Below the pieces are notes generated by a model. That model was given only the letters and a program-made list of their open reading frames with translations. It did not search any database and was not told the origin of the DNA. A stretch of 64,000 bases of DNA from Nephrocerus scutellatus (lineage: Eukaryota > Arthropoda > Insecta > Diptera > Pipunculidae), in the NCBI GenBank assembly GCA_947095585.1, contig OX352765.1:75499976-75563975 (forward strand). Reading direction: 5' to 3'. Below are positions 54,366-64,000 of the stretch, one piece after another (position 1 is the stretch's first letter; the number at the start of each line of letters is the position of its first letter). Both the position numbers and the translations under genes were made by a program.

Positions 54366-56228
54366 TTTGCACCAGTTTACCCGGTCCGATTTTTCTACCT
54401 CAAATTTTCATCCGAAACTGTGTTCCCTGACCATAATGTCGGGGATAGTGCAGAACATGTCACTTTCAGGAATTTTCTGGTTACCCACATAGTCACCCGG
54501 TTTGTACCCGTATATTTCTACATTTAATTTTTACCTTTCTAAATTTTTAATTAGGACTTTTCGGAAGTTGAATCAAGGATAATTTCTTAAGATTTACTGC
54601 AAATGATTAACTTAAAGCCTCATAAATAAGATTGCAGATCAATTCACTAATTTAATTCTATGCCAAAACGAAGACTTTTAGAAGTTCGGCTCGTATTTTG
54701 ACGGTTTTTATTAACTAAAAAAATGCATGAACTCTGTGGTTAAGTATCTCTATGGGAATAATAATCTTATTATGTACACTCATTTTTGTTTTAAAACTGC
54801 TATTCTCTAATAAGTATTTAATTTAATCTAAACAATGCAACCCTCGGTTTAGGAGACAAAAGTTAGACAAAAGAAGGATAAAAGTCGCACAAAACTTAAA
54901 TGTATATACTGATGCACATCTAAAGCAAAACAGTTTTTATAGCAGTACCAAAACAAAATACTTTAACTTGCCAGTTAGGGAGTACTTCCCACAGCTCTCT
55001 TTTGCATAAGGCCAGTTGCGTGCAAAATAGTTGCATCGTGTTTACGAGGTCGTATATTCATCAAAAAATATACAAGAGACGAGTATGTTCATCAGGAAGA
55101 TATCGTATCCTCATAGCAGTAATCGTTAACGTAGTGGAAGATATAAATATCATTTTAAGAGCAACTCATGCTGCAAGGATTATATTCATTTGGTCGAGCC
55201 ACTTTGCCTATTGTACATGTTCCGAGGCAGCTGGGACAGGCATTTAACTAAAAGTGTATGTAGTTTTCAAATATTGCAGAATAAATTTCTAGCTGAGCAA
55301 TATTTTTTTTTATTAAAACTCCATTATGGTGAATGTGTTTTTAGTGACTAAGCCGAATTCTCATAGAAAATTGTATGAAATGAAAACAATTTATAAAATT
55401 TTCTCTTTTACGAAATTTTTCTTTCGATAAGCTTTCGATATTTGAAGCATAACATATTTAAAATAATAATTAATAAGATTAAGTCAGTTGAATAAATAAA
55501 TTTTTTAGTCATTAAGGGTATTCGCTTAATATGGTAAAACCCTCATAAACCACGTAAACCGAATAAATTTACCATCGCGTAAATGATCTGTCAAATTTTA
55601 TATGAAAACCTTTTTACGAGAGTCCCGTATATTTCTGCGATGGTTTTGGGTAGGAAATAACACTCGGAAAATTACACTGCTGTAAAAAATTGTGCTGCTG
55701 TCAAATTTGATTAAACCTATGGCAGAGCTGGGAATACAAATTTAAACCAACCAGTTGAGAAAAAAGATTTTCAATTGCAGCAAATAGAAGAAACGAAATG
55801 TAAGCATCGATGTTTACATGCAAGCCACCGGTGAACGGATGTCGAGACATGGGATTTGCTAGAAGCGGTCGTGGACGAAATCAAGGACAATGCTGTTTGG
55901 TGTAATCTACATACCAGTTAAAGGTTTGCGATAAATTTAATTTTCACGCACAGCCCAAAATTTTATAGAAAAATTGAAGAAAAATCTCTAAGCATTGTAT
56001 TCATAAACTGGGAAACAATGAAAAGCAGAATACGCTATTTGAAGTCATCGTTCATGGTCGCAGTAAAATGGAAGAGTCAAACAGGTGCAGGGTTGTTGGC
56101 TGAATGAAATCAAAACAGGGTTTCAGGTGAGATTTTTCTAACCCCTTCATTGTTTCTTTTTACTGAATTCATTCTCTATATCAGAATAAATAATAAAAAA
56201 CAACTTATAAAAATTAAAATTTGTCTTG
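54366..56228. other. No feature recognised
   Basis: AT-rich DNA. The + frame at 54159-54527 is antisense to the RNase H fragment. A segment at 55840-56110 looks mildly coding (TGGGATTTGCTAGAAGCGG ...) but I could not name a domain. Confidence 0.4.
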
Positions 56229-56680
56229 TAAATTCTCTAATCGGAGATACACACACACACACACACACTGTGTGCCATCCACCAAATTACGCAGCGGCAG
56301 CGAACAGCGCTGCTCACAAAGCACAGAGCTCAGACTTTGCCGTGATCTGATGCGATATAGCGATATTTAAAAATTGTATATTGGGGTCCCCAAATTTTTA
56401 CAAAAAGTGTTTTCCATCGAAGACACACATGTGTACAAAATTTAAAGAAAATCGGGTAAATTTTGTAAAATATTTGTATGGGAGCCCCCCGAACCTGAGG
56501 TCCGAGGGGCCTCAAATTTTAATAGAAAGTATTGTCACCGGAAATATACATGTGTGCAAAATTTCAATAAAATCGGGCCATGGGAAGTGAGCTAAAAATT
56601 TATCAGAAAATCTGACCAGCCAGCCATCCAGCCAGCCAACCAGCCAGCCACGTGCACGCGAAGTTAATATAGAGAATTTA
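56229..56680 (-). mobile_element. TAAATTCTCTA-family element with both ends, short
   Basis: TAAATTCTCTA at 56229-56239 and TAGAGAATTTA at 56670-56680, total 452 bp. Holds an AC microsatellite (56251-56268), two to three monomers (AAGTGTTTTCCATCGAAGAC, ACACATGTGTACAAAATTTA, TGTGTGCAAAATTTCAATAA) and the end CCAGCCAGCCACGTGCACGC. Shows that copies of one family differ mainly in monomer number. Confidence 0.82.
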
Positions 56681-56691
56681 AAAGTAATGTT

Positions 56692-56714
56692 CGTCGCGAC
56701 AGACCATTGCGGCA
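56692..56714 (-). repeat. SINE 3' scrap
   Basis: CGCGACAGACCATTGCGG matches the 3' part of the SINE body at 63422-63440 and 29580. Too short to be a full insertion. Confidence 0.5.
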
Positions 56715-56990
56715 TAGATATAAAACAGGTATTCAATTTTCTTACTGGTCTCAATGAAAAAAGATTGAATTTCGAAAAAATGAAATGGGAACAGCAACTG
56801 GCGTTTTTTTTTTTAAATATTTATTTACCAAACTAAATAATAATAATAGTAATAAATAAATAATTTACTGACTACTTTAATTATAACTAGTAAATTAACC
56901 TACGAGGGCTTACACTACTTTCAATAATTTTTATTTTGCTTGGTTAGATCTAACATTTTTGTCTTTTTATTTATTTCTACAGTAATATAT
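56715..56990. other. No feature recognised
   Basis: AT-rich DNA with TAATAATAATAG microsatellite-like text near 56838-56858. Confidence 0.35.
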
Positions 56991-56991
56991 A

Positions 56992-57055
56992 CAGCAATAC
57001 CTCGTATAGTCTGGCTTCGATTATTCCGAATTCACTATTATCCGGTTTTAAAAAT
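56992..57055 (+). mobile_element. Possible pogo-like terminal repeat
   Basis: CAGCAATACCTCGTATAGTC, then TTCGATTATTCCGAATTCAC and ATTATCCGG resemble the TIR of pogo/Tigger-type elements, which I recall as CAGTA-x-AACCTCGATTATCCGAA-like. Preceded by TATA, giving a TA target. No matching opposite end was found up to 58250. Confidence 0.45.
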
Positions 57056-57184
57056 ACACACATAAAATTTTTTATTTTTTTTTTAATTTTCCGAATGCAA
57101 AATGCACGATGCAAAAGACGGATGTGAAGTTTTTAACAAATAACAAAATTAACAGAATCTCATATGTATACAGCCTGCATATGT

Positions 57185-58166
57185 ATTGGTAAAAATAACA
57201 TTTGTTATTTTGAATTTAGAGGTTCGCTGTAAAGCAGATTAACAAGCTCACATATATGTCTCACTAAATTGACCCACACCTGTGTCTTCCTAAAGGAATA
57301 ATCTATCGAATAGAGTTTATTAGATTACAATGCAGAGGGGAAGAGGCATTTGTGCATCGGTTTGAACTTTTGTTATTTTCATGAAATTCGTCAATTTGGC
57401 GTTTCACTGTCAAGCGGATTGGCCAGTTCCCAGAGATGTCTCACTATATTGACCCACACCTGTGTCTTCCTAAAGGAATAATCTATCGAATAGAGTTTGT
57501 TAGATTACAATGCAGAGGGGAAGAGGCATTTGTGCATCGGTTTGAACTTTTGTTATTTTCATGAAATTCGTCAATTTGGCGGTTCACTGTCAAGCGGATT
57601 GGCCAGTTCCCAGAGATGTCTCACTATATTGACCCACACCTGTGTCTTCCTAAAGGAATAATCTATCGAATAGAGTTTGTTAGATTACAATGCAGAGGGG
57701 AAGAGGCATTTGTGCATCGGTTTGAACTTTTGTTATTTTCATGAAATTCGTCAATTTGGCGGTTCACTGTCAAGCGGATTGGCCAGTTCCCAGAGATGTC
57801 TCACTATATTGACCCACACCTGTGTCTTCCTAAAGGAATAATCTATCGAATAGAGTTTGTTAGATTACAATGCAGAGGGGAAGAGGCATTTGTGCATCGG
57901 TTTGAACTTTTGTTATTTTCATGAAATTCGTCAATTTGGCGGTTCACTGTCAAGCGGATTGGCCAGTTCCCAGAGATGTCTCACTATATTGACCCACACC
58001 TGTGTCTTCCTAAAGGAATAATCTATCGAATAGAGTTTGTTAGATTACAATGCAGAGGGGAAGAGGCATTTGTGCATCTCTGGGAACTGGCCAATCCGCT
58101 TGACAGAGAACCTCCAAATTGACGAATTTCATGAAAATAACAAAAGTTCAAACCGATGCATGAAAT
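57185..58166. repeat. 180-bp tandem array with an inverted terminal unit
   Basis: ATCTATCGAATAGAGTTT begins at 57301, 57481, 57661, 57841 and 58021, an exact 180-bp period. Inner units are almost identical. The left-most unit (57185-57300) is diverged (GGTTCGCTGTAAAGCAGATT in place of GGTTCACTGTCAAGCGGATT). At 58076 the array stops inside a unit and 58076-58166 is the reverse complement of the unit's first half (CTGGGAACTGGCCAATCCGC ... CAAAAGTTCAAACCGATGCA). So the two ends of the structure face each other in inverted orientation. No coding content. Could be the interior of a DNA element, or a satellite seed. Confidence 0.93.
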
Positions 58167-58212
58167 GTTGGTTAAAATACTTCCGCTATATTGTATAATT
58201 TTATTTTTACAT

Positions 58213-59296
58213 GTAAATTCTCTAAAAGGAGATACATATGTGTTTAAAATTTGAAGAAAATCGCAACACTCGGGTCCCAGGGCCCGATCACTCCAACAAA
58301 TTTACAAAAAGTTTTGTTCATCAGTGATACACATGTGTTTAAAATTTGAAGAAAACGGGTTAATTTAAAAAAATATATATACGGGGACCCCATATAAAAA
58401 GTGTTGTCCATCGGAAGTACACATGTTTTTAAAATTTAGATAAAATCGGGCTAATTTAAAAAAAAATTTAATGGGCACCCCTCGGCCCTCAGGGCCCGAT
58501 CACCACAAACAATTTAATGAAAACTTTGCCCATCAGTGATACACATGTGTTCAAAATTTGAAGAAAATCGAGTTAATTTTTAAAAATTTTATATGGGCAC
58601 CCCTCGGCCCTCAGGCCCCAAATTTTAACAAAAAGTGTTGTCTCCGGAAATACCCATGTGTGCCCGATTTTCTTCACATTTTAAACACATGTGTATCTCT
58701 GATGGACAAAACTTTTGTACATTTTTTTTGGAGTGATCGGGCCCTGAGGCTCGAGGGGTGTCTATAAAAGTTTGTTAAAAATTAACCCGATTTTCTTCAA
58801 ATTTTAAACTTATGTGTAAGTCCGATGACAACACTTACTATGGAAAGTTTGGAAGTGATCGGTCCCCAAGGTCGGGGGCTCCCATACAATTTTTATACAC
58901 ATGTGTACCTTCGGTGAAGTAAAGAGACTCTAATGTTAATTTTTTCCAAATTAATCCGGTTTAAACTTTGCACACATATGTATCTCCGGTAACCGACCGA
59001 TTCCACTAGCACAATTCCACTAGACACAATTCGACTGGACAAAATTCCATTGGCACAATTCAACTTGTATAGTTACACGGAAAGGCAAATACAAATTCAT
59101 ATGGTAAACCGCGCGCGCGAAATACCACCCTAAATGCGTTTGATTATCAAAAAGTTAAATTGTGCAAGTTGAATTGTGCCCAGTGGAATTGTGCCAAGTT
59201 GAATTGTGCCAGTTGAATTGTGTCCAGTGGAATTGTGTCTTGTGGAATTGTGCTAGTGGAATTGGCCTAGAATCATATCTACTATTAGAGAATTTA
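58213..59296. mobile_element. TAAATTCTCTA-family element carrying a fold-back insertion
   Basis: TAAATTCTCTA at 58213-58223 and TAGAGAATTTA at 59286-59296. The first part (58224-58650) has monomers in minus orientation (AAAATTTGAAGAAAATCG, GTTTTGTTCATCAGTGATAC). From about 58660 they run in plus orientation (GATTTTCTTCACATTTTAAA, CACATGTGTATCTCTGATGG). The family sequence is therefore itself folded back. The last 270 bp belong to another element (58996-59268). Confidence 0.75.
58996..59268. mobile_element. Fold-back element built of CACAATTC motifs
   Basis: Left arm: ATTCCACTAGCACAATTCCA, CTAGACACAATTCGACTGGA, CAAAATTCCATTGGCACAAT, TCAACTTGTAT. The right arm read in reverse complement: AATTCCACTAGCACAATTCC, ACAAGACACAATTCCACTGG, ACACAATTCAACTGGCACAA, TTCAACTTGG. 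Each arm is a direct array of a 13-15-bp motif (CACAATTCCACT-G). The arms are inverted about a 70-bp centre containing GCGCGCGCG at 59103-59111. Non-coding; likely non-autonomous. Confidence 0.85.
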
Positions 59297-59396
59297 CATG
59301 AACAATTTTAATTTTTATGGATTGTTTTTATTATTTTTGAAGACCTGAAAAGCAATGAAATTAATTACATTCACATTTGAATTAAATATAAACTGT

Positions 59397-60783
59397 TCTT
59401 CTTTCTTTCCTTTACTCCGCGGGGGAGCATAGGGCTTCTACAAACGCCCGCCAACGATTTAACGCCTGAGGTTTCAAGAGACGCCACTCGGTCCCCTGGG
59501 ATCTTGCTTCTTCTTCTATTGTCCTCTTCCATGTCTTGCTAGGACGGCAAACTCGACGGCTTCCTTGTGGATTCCAGTCGAGCGATAGTTTCGTAATGTC
59601 GTCCGCTGGCTTTCTCAAAGTGTGGCCAATCCAGCTCCATTTTCGTCGTCTGATGGTGATCGCGATTGCTTCCTGCTGCGTTACTCTCCACAAGTCTGGA
59701 TTGGTCATAATGTCCGGCCATCTTATTCTCAGTATCCTCCTTAAGCACTTGTTGACGAAAACTTGGAGGCGCGTCGCAATTGACTCTGTGACTGTCCACT
59801 TTTCGCAGCCATACAAGAGTACTGAGAGAGAACGTTAGATCTGAAGATCACTAGCTTTAGATTCCGGGAGATTTGCGAGGAGTTCCAGATATTATTTAGC
59901 ATACTATAGGAGTGTCGCGCAATACTATAGGAGGAGAGCAAATCCGAGTCAGCACCACCATTTTTTGACATCCAGCTGCCCAAATAACAAAACTTATCGA
60001 CTTCCTCTATCCGATGTCCGTCAATCGAGATATCACATGTTCCACTAACAAAAACCATATACAGAGGAGAGCGATACTCAACTGACTGTTCAATGATTAT
60101 ACGTAGGGTGTTAATTTGGTCAGTACAAGAACGGTTTGGGCGAAATCCTGCTTGTTCATTTCTCAAAATTGGCTCTAACGCATTCCGTAAGCGCCTAGCT
60201 ATTATAGAGGATTTATGGTGTTTAACAGGGTAATTCCTCTCCAGTTTTCGCAATTGCTCAAATCACCTTTCTTGGGAAGTTTGACTATTAAGCCTTCTTT
60301 TAACGACGATAGAATGGATTCAGATTCCCAGATATCTTGATACATCGCATGCAATGTTCACGTAGTTAACTCGACGTCGGCTTGGAGGAGTTCTGCGTAG
60401 ATGTTGTCATTGCCTGCTGCTTTACCTGATTGCAGTGAACGAATTGTTGTCCTTATCTCATCCAACGAAGGAGTAGCGACGCTGATGTTAAGTAGCCTAT
60501 AAGGGTGCATATGTGGGTTGATGGACGTGCCTGGCGAAGTACAATTCAAAACAGTTTTAAAATGTTCTGTCCAGCGGGTTATTTGTTGTTCCTCCATAAG
60601 GATCAAAGAGCCATCTATTGCCTTAACAGGGTAGCTGATGTGTTGTTTCTTTTTGGCGAGCTTACGATCTAGTTGGTAGACTATGCTATATTGCCTGCTA
60701 TTAGCGGCTTGCTGTGCTTGTGTTGAGATGTCGCTTAGCCATGCTCGTTTGTCGTTCCTAGCTGAACATAACAGCTGATTCAA
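59397..60783 (-). pseudogene. Endonuclease/RT LINE, 3' part with catalytic core deleted
   Basis: On the minus strand from 60783: NQLLCSARNDKRAWLSDIST, YQLDRKLAKKKQHISYPVKA, ITRWTEHFKTVLNCTSP, LDEIRTTIRSLQSGKAAGND (RT start); then LRNALEPILRNEQAGFRPNR, SCTDQINTLRIIIEQSVEYR, PLYMVFV. The next text is SIDGHRIEEVDKFCYLGSWM, already past the palm, so the YxDD segment is missing. It continues NNIWNSSQISRNLKLVIFRS, LQVFVNKCLRRILRIRWPDI, ITIRRRKWSWIGHTLRKPAD, RRVCRPSKTWKRTIEEEARS and RWRAFVEALCSPAE, an essentially intact C-terminus. Otherwise little decayed, so relatively young. A related fragment lies at 22015-22510. The clade within LINEs is uncertain to me. Confidence 0.92.
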
Positions 60784-61739
60784 TTACGCAACTTGTTTCT
60801 GAGGGATGTTCATTTAAAGAACGACGTAAATTTACAGAACTACGAGATGCGTAAATTTATCAGTGTCAGTGAATATAAAGTTGTAAGGATATAAGGAGGC
60901 ACATGTCCGATATGGTTTTGATTTAAAGTAGCACGTTTTTTGCAGATTTATAAAAACTAGAGGAACGAAAAATTAAAACTTTAGCATGTTGGTCCACATT
61001 ACAAGTTCATTCAGTTTGTTTTAGTAAACACGTATGTAAGGGCAGGACGTCTACAAAAAACAGGCCACTCGCTTATACCGCTGAAGTAATTTACTTTTAA
61101 AAAAGAAAAAAAAAACCCCTTAAAATTGTGCGTTGTGTTTAATGTGTCAACAAGCAACTTAATTACAGTAGAAACAAGACTTAACACCATACAAAACAAC
61201 ACAAACAAATATAAGGATAGTTCACTGTCTAGCTGTTAAATGAGCGAAATGGAACAAATTTTTATGAATAAGATCACGAAGCTATTGAGAAATTTATTTT
61301 AAAGAAAATCAGGACTAGTTTGCGTTTAGTTTTAAATAAAAGAGAGTTAAGGTAATTTGTTTCAAAAAAAATGCTTTGTTCAACGTTCCTTTATTGAGAA
61401 GTTTAATTTTCGATCCGAGGTAGAAACAATTCTGAACTTATCCGAAGTTTTAGAACCTTGGTCGTCGATAGTTAACCGAACCAACTGAACCAACCACATT
61501 TTTGCATTATCATGAAATTGCACCATGTATTTAGTTTTCGTCTATTTAGCTTTGTAATTAAATTGTAGCGCAGCGTGATTCTATCAAATATTTAAATATT
61601 GGCCAAGTAACTAACAATTTAATAGAATTTTTTAAGGTTCAGCCTATTTATTCCAAATTATGAAAAAACACTCTTAAGAAATATGCATGAGAATGCATGA
61701 GATTACACCACCCTACCTCAAGCCATTCAGTGATTGAAT
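60784..61739. other. No feature recognised
   Basis: AT-rich DNA; the antisense frame at 61011-61208 has no domain. Confidence 0.4.
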
Positions 61740-62095
61740 TGCTTTTAAAAGGTTACCGTCCACTCCCATAACCCTGTTCTCTGTTCAGAATTTGTTGAAG
61801 TAGTCTGATGAGTTTAAGTGGTAAGTTCATGATTCATGATGCTCCTGTTGGTTGACAGTATCATAAGCTGCTTTAAAATCGAAAAACAGATGGAGTGTGA
61901 TGATATTAAGCTCCTTACGGATTTGACGCACTATAAATATTTGATTCATTGTTCATTGTCCAGATCGAAATCCTGCTTGATAGTTTCTTATAAGCTCCCT
62001 ACCAAGTGGTTGTTTTTTACGAAAGAAGGCGCGCGAAAGAATTTTATATAATACACTGAGGAGGTTGTTGCCTGTGCATAAAGCTTTCGAGTATA
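61740..62095 (-). pseudogene. LINE reverse-transcriptase fragment (fingers and palm motif A)
   Basis: On the minus strand: SVLYKILSRAFFRKKQPLGR, ELIRNYQAGFRSGQ, a stop, TMNQIFIVRQIRKELNIITL, then HLFFDFKAAYDTVNQQE. NYQAGFR and FDFKAAYD are RT motifs; the Asp of FDFKAAYD is the first catalytic metal ligand. The rest of the polymerase is not present. It differs from the RTE-like copies (GFIPGKST) and from 59397-60783 (GFRPNRSCTD), so it is a further family. Confidence 0.82.
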
Positions 62096-63415
62096 CCTCT
62101 TCACTGTATTTATTTGTTAAGAATGAAAATAAATAAATAAAAAAACGGATTTGGGGTTGAGGTGAATTGAGGCGTTAATTTATGTATTAAATAATATCAA
62201 ACATTAATGCGCACAAGTTCCACAAGATGACCACACTGAAAAGACACCAAATTCTTTTTTAATTTTAGACCAAAATATTGGTGGACTACCACCAAATTCT
62301 TTAATTTGCTTCGGTCAATTGAGAACCGGCCATAATGGGTTAAGTTAACTAGAATATTACCTATTATATATTATCTATTTTTTGTCTTCACATAATGAAT
62401 TAAATTATTTTATTTTATTTCTTTATAAATAAACTTCATTATAGCTCTATGAATAAGAAAAATTCTTCCACAAACATACTGAAACTATTGTCACTTAGCT
62501 TGGAGTTATGATTTTGAATCTATGCTCTTCACTCGAAAAACTCGAAAGTATCCACACTCTGATGTACGGTATCATCATTGTCGGTAACAAACAACAATTG
62601 TTTTTTGCATTTATCTTATTTGCACACTCAACACAATAAGTCCTTAAAGAAGATCCTTTCCGAAACTGTTACGTTCATAATTATTATGCCGAGTGTGTAG
62701 CGAATGCGAATGCTACGAAATTTCTTTGTTTCAACAGTGGACAAGTGGTGCACATTTATACTCGTAGTCGTATGTTCATTTTATTTCCAATCGAGTTTCT
62801 ATTTTTTCGCACATATACTAGAGTACTCGTACAAGTACTTCTGTTAAAGGAAACCGGCCTCACCGGGTTTTGTTATTATCCCCTCAAGACAGAAATGCTC
62901 TGACATGTTAAGAGCCTGCATTTTCGAATTCTTCCTTGTACTGCTCTCAAGATGCCACTATATTTTGAAACAAAGAGAATTTTTACTCTTCCACCAAATT
63001 CATTTGGAGATGGGATTTGAAAATTATGTTGTTTGTGTGTGCATTGAAGCTACAAATGGTTGGCAATCTATGACTTTGTAGTATCCTACGTTCCAATGTT
63101 TTTACGGTTTAGACATTTTTCAATGTGGTTTATCAGTATTAAGGCTTTTAATAGCTTATATCTTGCAATACTGTTTTTGGAAGAATATAACTTCGTATTT
63201 TTTTAGTGTTCGTTTGATGTGAAAAATGCATTCTTTTATAATTTAGTGAATTGTACTCAAAAATATTCCACTGTGTGCAATAGACAGAATGAAGACCAAC
63301 GTGGTGTTGTAACGCCAGACAAAGAAGTGGAAGCATGTTTTAATGTATATTTTTATGTGTACTTATAACTAATTGACTGCTTATAATTTCTAATACTATT
63401 TCATAATTTATGGTA
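62096..63415. other. No feature recognised
   Basis: AT-rich DNA, no coding or repeat structure identified. Confidence 0.4.
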
Positions 63416-63625
63416 ATATTTGCGCGACAGACCATTGCGGTCCAAGCGACCATTCGTGTTGTGCTTCTTATATTTTTGCACACAAATGGAAGAGAACTAC
63501 AATTTAATGCCGTATCCGAAAGGCGAGTTGAGAAGTTTAGACGTTAGTCGGACATTTGCGATGGGTAGGACCGTAAAAAATACTTTTGGGGTTTCTGTGA
63601 TTCGAACCTTGAAACCCCTTCTTAA
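63416..63625 (-). mobile_element. tRNA-derived SINE, head truncated
   Basis: The + strand shows GCGCGACAGACCATTGCGGT, TTGTGCTTCTTATATTTTTG, CACACAAATGGAAGAGAAC, GGTCCTACCC-like text in inverted sense, and GATTCGAACC (inverted B box) at 63600-63609. The A-box side of the head is missing beyond 63610. The + frame through it is a shadow. Confidence 0.78.
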
Positions 63626-64000
63626 TTTATATTTAATTTCTAGAAGTAAAAAGTAGTGAATACTACAACAAATGACAATATTTTTGTTTGTGTTAGTTCT
63701 TTTTGCTGGTTATCAGTAAATGGCTGGCTTATGACACATTGCAATGTTCGAATCACCAATCAGTTTTACGGACTTTTTTTTTAATCCTGCTTGGTTTCAA
63801 AAGCAATCGTACTCAATTTTTTTTTTCGACCGAAAGTCATGTACAATGTAAATAAGTTAGTTAAGACAGAAAACCTTCTGGTAAGCTTGAATAAACCTAA
63901 AAATGTTGGACCTGTGACTGTGATATCGTCAGCAAAACATCAGGAGTAACCTATGAGGGTTTTTTATGATTATATGAAGGAGGGTGTTACATAGAAAAAA
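63626..64000. other. No feature recognised
   Basis: AT-rich DNA up to the window edge. GACTGTGATATCGTCAGC near 63915 resembles antisense of an RT ADD box (ADDIT), but the context is too short to call. Confidence 0.3.

Noticed and set aside
55844..56110. Possible DNA-binding-domain coding fragment
   Set aside because: A few plausible codons, but no frame longer than about 40 residues and no motif I can name.
57185..58166. CRISPR-like or rDNA spacer repeat
   Set aside because: Units are contiguous 180-bp copies with no spacer variation, and no rRNA sequence is near.

Overview
The window is eukaryotic, arthropod and almost certainly insect DNA; a fly (Diptera) is the best guess. It is AT-rich, with short canonical GT-AG introns next to one very long intron. 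Its mobile elements are typical of insects: mariner and Tc1-like DNA transposons, Helitrons, RTE-, CR1/jockey- and I-like LINEs, and a tRNA-derived SINE. The species call is an inference.

I can support one host gene, on the + strand from 5718 to about 31480. Ten exons join with perfect phase into 829 residues plus a stop. The window lacks the 5' exons. The product is a single-pass type I membrane protein with the visible order DB module (second half) - FN3 - FN3 - Ig - Ig - DB module - FN3 - transmembrane helix - cytoplasmic tail with NPTY and YEEL motifs. The first visible exon (5718-5894) is easy to miss because its antisense strand carries a longer open frame. It is secured by cysteine spacing that matches the second DB module. 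Exons 1-7 are packed into 2.7 kb (5718-8427). They are followed by a 21.8-kb intron (8428-30235) that splits the third FN3 domain, and then by three last exons and a polyadenylation signal.

Nearly everything else is repeat. Left flank (1-5700): a 5'-truncated RTE-like LINE, a mariner fragment, a repeat with TAAATTCTCTA ends and a CR1/jockey-like 3' end. Inside the giant intron: a long inverted repeat (8755-9640), a satellite block, a Helitron-like helicase scrap, a Helitron with both termini (15123-18599) that carries two unrelated tandem arrays, a second Helitron remnant (20804-21998), several LINE pieces, an internally deleted Tc1-like element with intact TIRs (27342-27924), and kilobases of G/T-rich minisatellite. 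Right flank (31500-64000): a three-deep nest (mariner, then a TIR element, then a solo LTR with a CATT duplication), more LINE pieces, SINEs, the TAAATTCTCTA family, an exact-period 180-bp array with an inverted end, and a fold-back element made of short motifs.

No mobile-element copy here has an intact enzyme. No RTE-like copy in the window keeps a complete reverse-transcriptase core. Non-coding RNA genes, CRISPR arrays and bacterial-type operons are absent. Stretches where I recognise nothing are listed as such.
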